A stretch of DNA of 64,000 nt, from positions 21,363,129 to 21,427,128 of the forward strand of contig OZ026598.1 of the NCBI GenBank assembly GCA_964020085.1. Reading direction: 5' to 3'. Of this stretch, positions 61,061 to 64,000 are shown one piece after another. This DNA is from Micromussa lordhowensis (Eukaryota; Cnidaria; Anthozoa; Scleractinia; Lobophylliidae). Positions within the stretch are counted from its first letter, which is position 1; each line of letters opens with the position of its first letter. The translations under genes and the position numbers were made by a program. The notes under the pieces were generated by a model. That model did no database searches, was not told where the DNA came from, and was given only the letters and a program-made list of their open reading frames with translations.

Positions 61061-61638
61061 TGTAAGATAATGGTTTGACACTGACTAGTTTTTTGATGTT
61101 CGTTCAAGACGTTTCGGCTGGTGCTTAAGCCTTCATCAGTTGGAAAAATAACGTTAGCACGCGTGATTCAAAAACAGCACGTCGAGCGCGCGCTGAGGAA
61201 ACATTCCGCGTGAAGTTTCTTGAAAAACGTAGCGCGAGACTAAAGTTATGCGCGTGCCAGAGACTTGTAAACTTCTGGGACGGCGATGTGGTCATTTCCA
61301 GATTGTGGATCCCTTATAGAAAACCAGGCTTCCAAGAAGAGGCGTTCATGGAAATTAGCCTCATGTCCAACAACTCTGGCACTTCCAAAATCCATTATGT
61401 GGTTGTTTTCGTGGACATGGCAGGAGATCTTGGAGTCATGGTCAAACGTAGCAACAGCCCTTTTGTGTTCTGTAATCCGGGTTCTCAGTGGTCGTTCAGT
61501 TTGACCGTAGTATACAAAACTGCAGTTGGTGCAACTGATTTTGTACACTATGCCAGATTGTGGCCGGTCTACCTTTTCCTGTGCTTTCGGTCGAGGGAAC
61601 AAACTGTTCACAGTTCGCAATGGTTTGAAGGCGACCTT
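61061..61638. repeat. Left (3') arm of the Penelope element
   Basis: Inverted copy of 63399-63976. It contains the end of the main ORF (stop at 61246-61248), the CGCGCG-rich segment near 61180 and a hammerhead-like core on the minus strand. Confidence 0.9.
61095..61150 (-). ncRNA. Hammerhead ribozyme-like motif, left arm
   Basis: On the minus strand, CTGATGA (61139-61133) is followed by a stem-loop GGCT...AGCC, then GAAA and GTC (61110-61108). Flanking bases CAA / TTG can form the start of stem I. Stem III would be minimal (about one pair), a feature reported for Penelope hammerheads. It is in sense orientation relative to the ORF, downstream of it. Confidence 0.6.
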
Positions 61639-63309
61639 GATTTGTTGCTTCCTTAAGATTCGACCAATCCTTTCAGAAATGCCCTGCACATAGGGTAGTA
61701 CCACGAAGCCACTGGACGGTTGATCGGCGGGGGGTTTTGACAGCGATCTTTCACAGCTATTGATGAAGGATGTAGGATAATTGTTGTCACGCAGTACAGC
61801 CTTGACCCTTCTCTTTTCTTCGCGTTTCCCTTTCTGTGTTGATGGTATGTTCTGTGCTCTGCGTAGCAAGGTGCTGACTACAGATCTCTTATGGCACATG
61901 GGGTGGTGAGAATTGAAATCGAGATAGCGGTCTGTGTGCGTTGGTTTTCTGTAGACATTCACTTCAAGCTGCGTACCCCTCCTTATGGTGATGGTGTCAA
62001 GAAAAGGTAGTCCCTGTCCATTGGTGTCCTCAAGTTCTTGGGTGAACTGTATGTTGGTGTTAATTGAATTGAGATGTTGGTGAAACTCATCCACTTGGTC
62101 CTTTCGAAGACACGCGTGGCTGTCGTCAACGTAACGGAACCACCACTTAGGGGGGTGAGAAGCTGTGGCAATGGCTGTTTCCTCAATCTCTTCCATTACG
62201 AGGTCAGCTATAACGGGACTGATTGGAGAACCCATCGCACATCCAAAGATTTGTTTGTAATGGGTGTTGTCGTGTTTGAAGTAGTTGTGATTGAGAACAA
62301 ATTCTAACAACCTCATGATGTTGCTGATGGACATATTTGTGCGTTCCGCTAGATCCTGATCTTGTTGGAGTCTCTGGTTGGTGATGGTTAGAGCTAGATC
62401 CACGGGAATGGAAGTGAATAAAGATTTAACGTCAAAAGAAACCATGACTTCGTCACTGGCGACAGAATGTTGCTGGATCTTTTGAGCAAAATCTGCGCTG
62501 TTTTTGACAGAGAAGCGGTTTCTCCGAAGAGGGGACAGAATTGAAACCAGATGTTTGGATACGGCGTACGTGGGGCTACCTATGCTGCTGGTAATGGGTC
62601 TGAGTGGTCTTTCAGGCTTATGAATTTTTGGAAGACCATAAAACGACGCTGGTGTTGAATTGCTGCAATGTAGTTTTCTGTACAATGCCGGTCCAATTTG
62701 TGTTCCGTTGTCATTCTTTTCCTCTTTGATGTTAAGTAAAAGTTTGTTTAGATCTTTTTCGACGCTTGATGTTGGATTTGATCTTTTGTCTGTGATTTTC
62801 AAATAAGTGTTTGTATCGTTTAATAAAACAGATACTTTTTCTTGGTATTCATCTTTATCCATTACAACTACGGATCTCCCTTTGTCGGCAGGAACAATTG
62901 TTACCTCCTCATTGTTTGTCAGGTCATGCAATGCCCTTTCCTCTCCTCTTGTTATGTTAACCGTTGCGGGCAAGTTGCAAGTTTTCAAGGTGCTAGCGAC
63001 TGAAACACGTATCGTGTCTTTGGCTGATTGACTCAGATTGTGAATACCCGTTTCAATGGAGGAGAGTATTTTTGAAACAGGAACTTTGTTTGGAGTGATA
63101 GAGAAATTCAGTCCTTTCCTAAGGGCGGTAATCTCAACAGGAGTCAAATCCCGTTTAGATATGTTGACAACCCATTTCTCCTGGTCAACCACGGTTGATC
63201 GTTGCGTTTTTTTGCCTGTTAGCTTGTTGATTTTTCTCGTGTGTGTTTCTGCTAACCGTTCTGAAATTGTTTCAGCTGTTTGCCTCACAACATTTTGGAG
63301 AGCGAGCAT
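61246..63309 (-). CDS. Penelope-type reverse transcriptase with GIY-YIG endonuclease (687 aa)
   Basis: Copies element RNA into DNA at a nicked target. Visible features are ASFYGLPKIHKPERPLRPI (residues 221-239, typical of Penelope RTs), motif A VSFDVKSLFTSIP (290-302), GCAMGSPISP (357-366), the catalytic YVDD (393-396), GLPFLDT and VYRKPTHTDRYL. The C-terminal GIY-YIG nuclease reads SGIVYKISCTNCSFVYYGQT (585-604) with RTRITEH (609-615). No stop interrupts the frame. Upstream of the first ATG the same frame stays open for about 30 codons to the arm junction (heptad-like QAKIQELTQNLENHLSRENM) and reaches a stop (TGA) just inside the arm, so the true N-terminus may be missing or start at a non-ATG or internal site. 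The family is commonly somewhat longer, which fits a slight 5' truncation. Confidence 0.9.
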   Translation of the reverse strand: MLALQNVVRQTAETISERLAETHTRKINKLTGKKTQRSTVVDQEKWVVNISKRDLTPVEITALRKGLNFSITPNKVPVSKILSSIETGIHNLSQSAKDTIRVSVASTLKTCNLPATVNITRGEERALHDLTNNEEVTIVPADKGRSVVVMDKDEYQEKVSVLLNDTNTYLKITDKRSNPTSSVEKDLNKLLLNIKEEKNDNGTQIGPALYRKLHCSNSTPASFYGLPKIHKPERPLRPITSSIGSPTYAVSKHLVSILSPLRRNRFSVKNSADFAQKIQQHSVASDEVMVSFDVKSLFTSIPVDLALTITNQRLQQDQDLAERTNMSISNIMRLLEFVLNHNYFKHDNTHYKQIFGCAMGSPISPVIADLVMEEIEETAIATASHPPKWWFRYVDDSHACLRKDQVDEFHQHLNSINTNIQFTQELEDTNGQGLPFLDTITIRRGTQLEVNVYRKPTHTDRYLDFNSHHPMCHKRSVVSTLLRRAQNIPSTQKGKREEKRRVKAVLRDNNYPTSFINSCERSLSKPPADQPSSGFVVLPYVQGISERIGRILRKQQIKVAFKPLRTVNSLFPRPKAQEKVDRPQSGIVYKISCTNCSFVYYGQTERPLRTRITEHKRAVATFDHDSKISCHVHENNHIMDFGSARVVGHEANFHERLFLEAWFSIRDPQSGNDHIAVPEVYKSLARA

Positions 63310-63398
63310 ATTCTCACGAGAAAGGTGGTTTTCAAGGTTTTGCGTGAGCTCTTGTATCTTCGCCTGTAACTTGCGTATGCTCTGGTGACATTCTGTTG

Positions 63399-63976
63399 AA
63401 GGTCGCCTTCAAACCATTGCGAACTGTGAACAGTTTGTTCCCTCGACCGAAAGCACAGGAAAAGGTAGACCGGCCACAATCTGGCATAGTGTACAAAATC
63501 AGTTGCACCAACTGCAGTTTTGTATACTACGGTCAAACTGAACGACCACTGAGAACCCGGATTACAGAACACAAAAGGGCTGTTGCTACGTTTGACCATG
63601 ACTCCAAGATCTCCTGCCATGTCCACGAAAACAACCACATAATGGATTTTGGAAGTGCCAGAGTTGTTGGACATGAGGCTAATTTCCATGAACGCCTCTT
63701 CTTGGAAGCCTGGTTTTCTATAAGGGATCCACAATCTGGAAATGACCACATCGCCGTCCCAGAAGTTTACAAGTCTCTGGCACGCGCATAACTTTAGTCT
63801 CGCGCTACGTTTTTCAAGAAACTTCACGCGGAATGTTTCCTCAGCGCGCGCTCGACGTGCTGTTTTTGAATCACGCGTGCTAACGTTATTTTTCCAACTG
63901 ATGAAGGCTTAAGCACCAGCCGAAACGTCTTGAACGAACATCAAAAAACTAGTCAGTGTCAAACCATTATCTTACA
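63399..63976. repeat. Right arm of the Penelope element
   Basis: Inverted copy of 61061-61638. On the plus strand it encodes the last 130 or so residues of the ORF again (stop at 63789-63791), a duplicate GIY-YIG fragment without RT, followed by the non-coding end with a hammerhead-like core. Confidence 0.9.
63885..63945 (+). ncRNA. Hammerhead ribozyme-like motif, right arm
   Basis: CTGATGA at 63898-63904, stem II GGCT...AGCC, GAAA at 63922-63925 and the cleavage triplet GTC at 63927-63929. Same sequence as the left-arm copy but on the opposite strand, so it is antisense to the main ORF. Confidence 0.6.
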
Positions 63977-64000
63977 ATGTCAGCTCCTGACTACCACTAC

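Larger units (their letters stand above)
61061..63976 (-). mobile_element. Penelope-like retroelement with inverted 578-bp terminal arms
   Basis: A minus-strand RT plus GIY-YIG ORF lies between two arms (61061-61638 and 63399-63976) that are inverted copies of each other. Each arm contains the 3' coding part of the ORF plus about 190 bp of non-coding end. Coding identity between arms looks complete in translation, so the insertion is young. Inverted or partly tandem pseudo-LTRs are a known Penelope configuration. The element ends about 24 bp before the window edge. Confidence 0.85.

Noticed and set aside
63285..63827. Separate 180-codon minus-strand gene at the right edge (and its 148-codon twin at 61210-61656)
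   Set aside because: They are the antisense shadow of the GIY-YIG coding part of the Penelope arms.

Overview
The window is animal nuclear DNA: AT-rich, with small exons, GT-AG introns, long intergenic stretches and many dispersed repeats. Two genes can be named from their exons: an HDAC8-type lysine deacetylase and an STK40-type pseudokinase. Together with a SUEL-lectin membrane protein, a SWIM/YqaJ-type exon, several tRNA-derived SINEs, hAT and Gypsy relics and a Penelope element, this points to an invertebrate, most likely a cnidarian such as a stony coral. The species cannot be fixed from the sequence.

Layout. Positions 1-8400 are a repeat-rich block. A minus-strand exon of a SWIM/YqaJ-type protein runs off the left edge. 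It is followed by three apparently identical 1,362-bp tandem copies that include the 5' part of that exon, then by diverged paralogous copies carrying hAT-transposase fragments and a LINE insertion whose empty site is visible in a sister copy. A short minus-strand gene (8797-9602) diverges from HDAC8 (9952-17059, plus, 11 exons, 384 aa). A small two-exon plus-strand gene of unknown function lies at 19525-19997. A minus-strand gene of unknown function (31028 down to 25784, with further exons down to 22827) appears to share a compact bidirectional promoter with STK40 (31379-40061, plus, 6 exons, 458 aa). A SUEL-lectin type I membrane protein runs 47692-54861 (plus) and shows three possible 3' ends.

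Mobile DNA. Introns and intergenic DNA carry SINEs of at least four tRNA-derived families, foldback elements and MITEs, truncated LINEs with nested insertions, a decayed Gypsy-type gag-pol, a 44-bp minisatellite organised in 8-unit higher-order repeats, and two foldback elements built of about 11-bp TCGGTCGA-like units. The right edge holds an apparently young Penelope-like retroelement. It has an intact 687-codon RT plus GIY-YIG ORF between inverted 578-bp arms, and each arm carries a hammerhead-ribozyme-like core.

The host genes do not form one pathway. The regulatory themes the sequence suggests are two divergent gene pairs with about 350 bp between start codons, and alternative ends for two genes. 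All exon borders were read by eye from splice consensus, phase and family resemblance; none has transcript support here.
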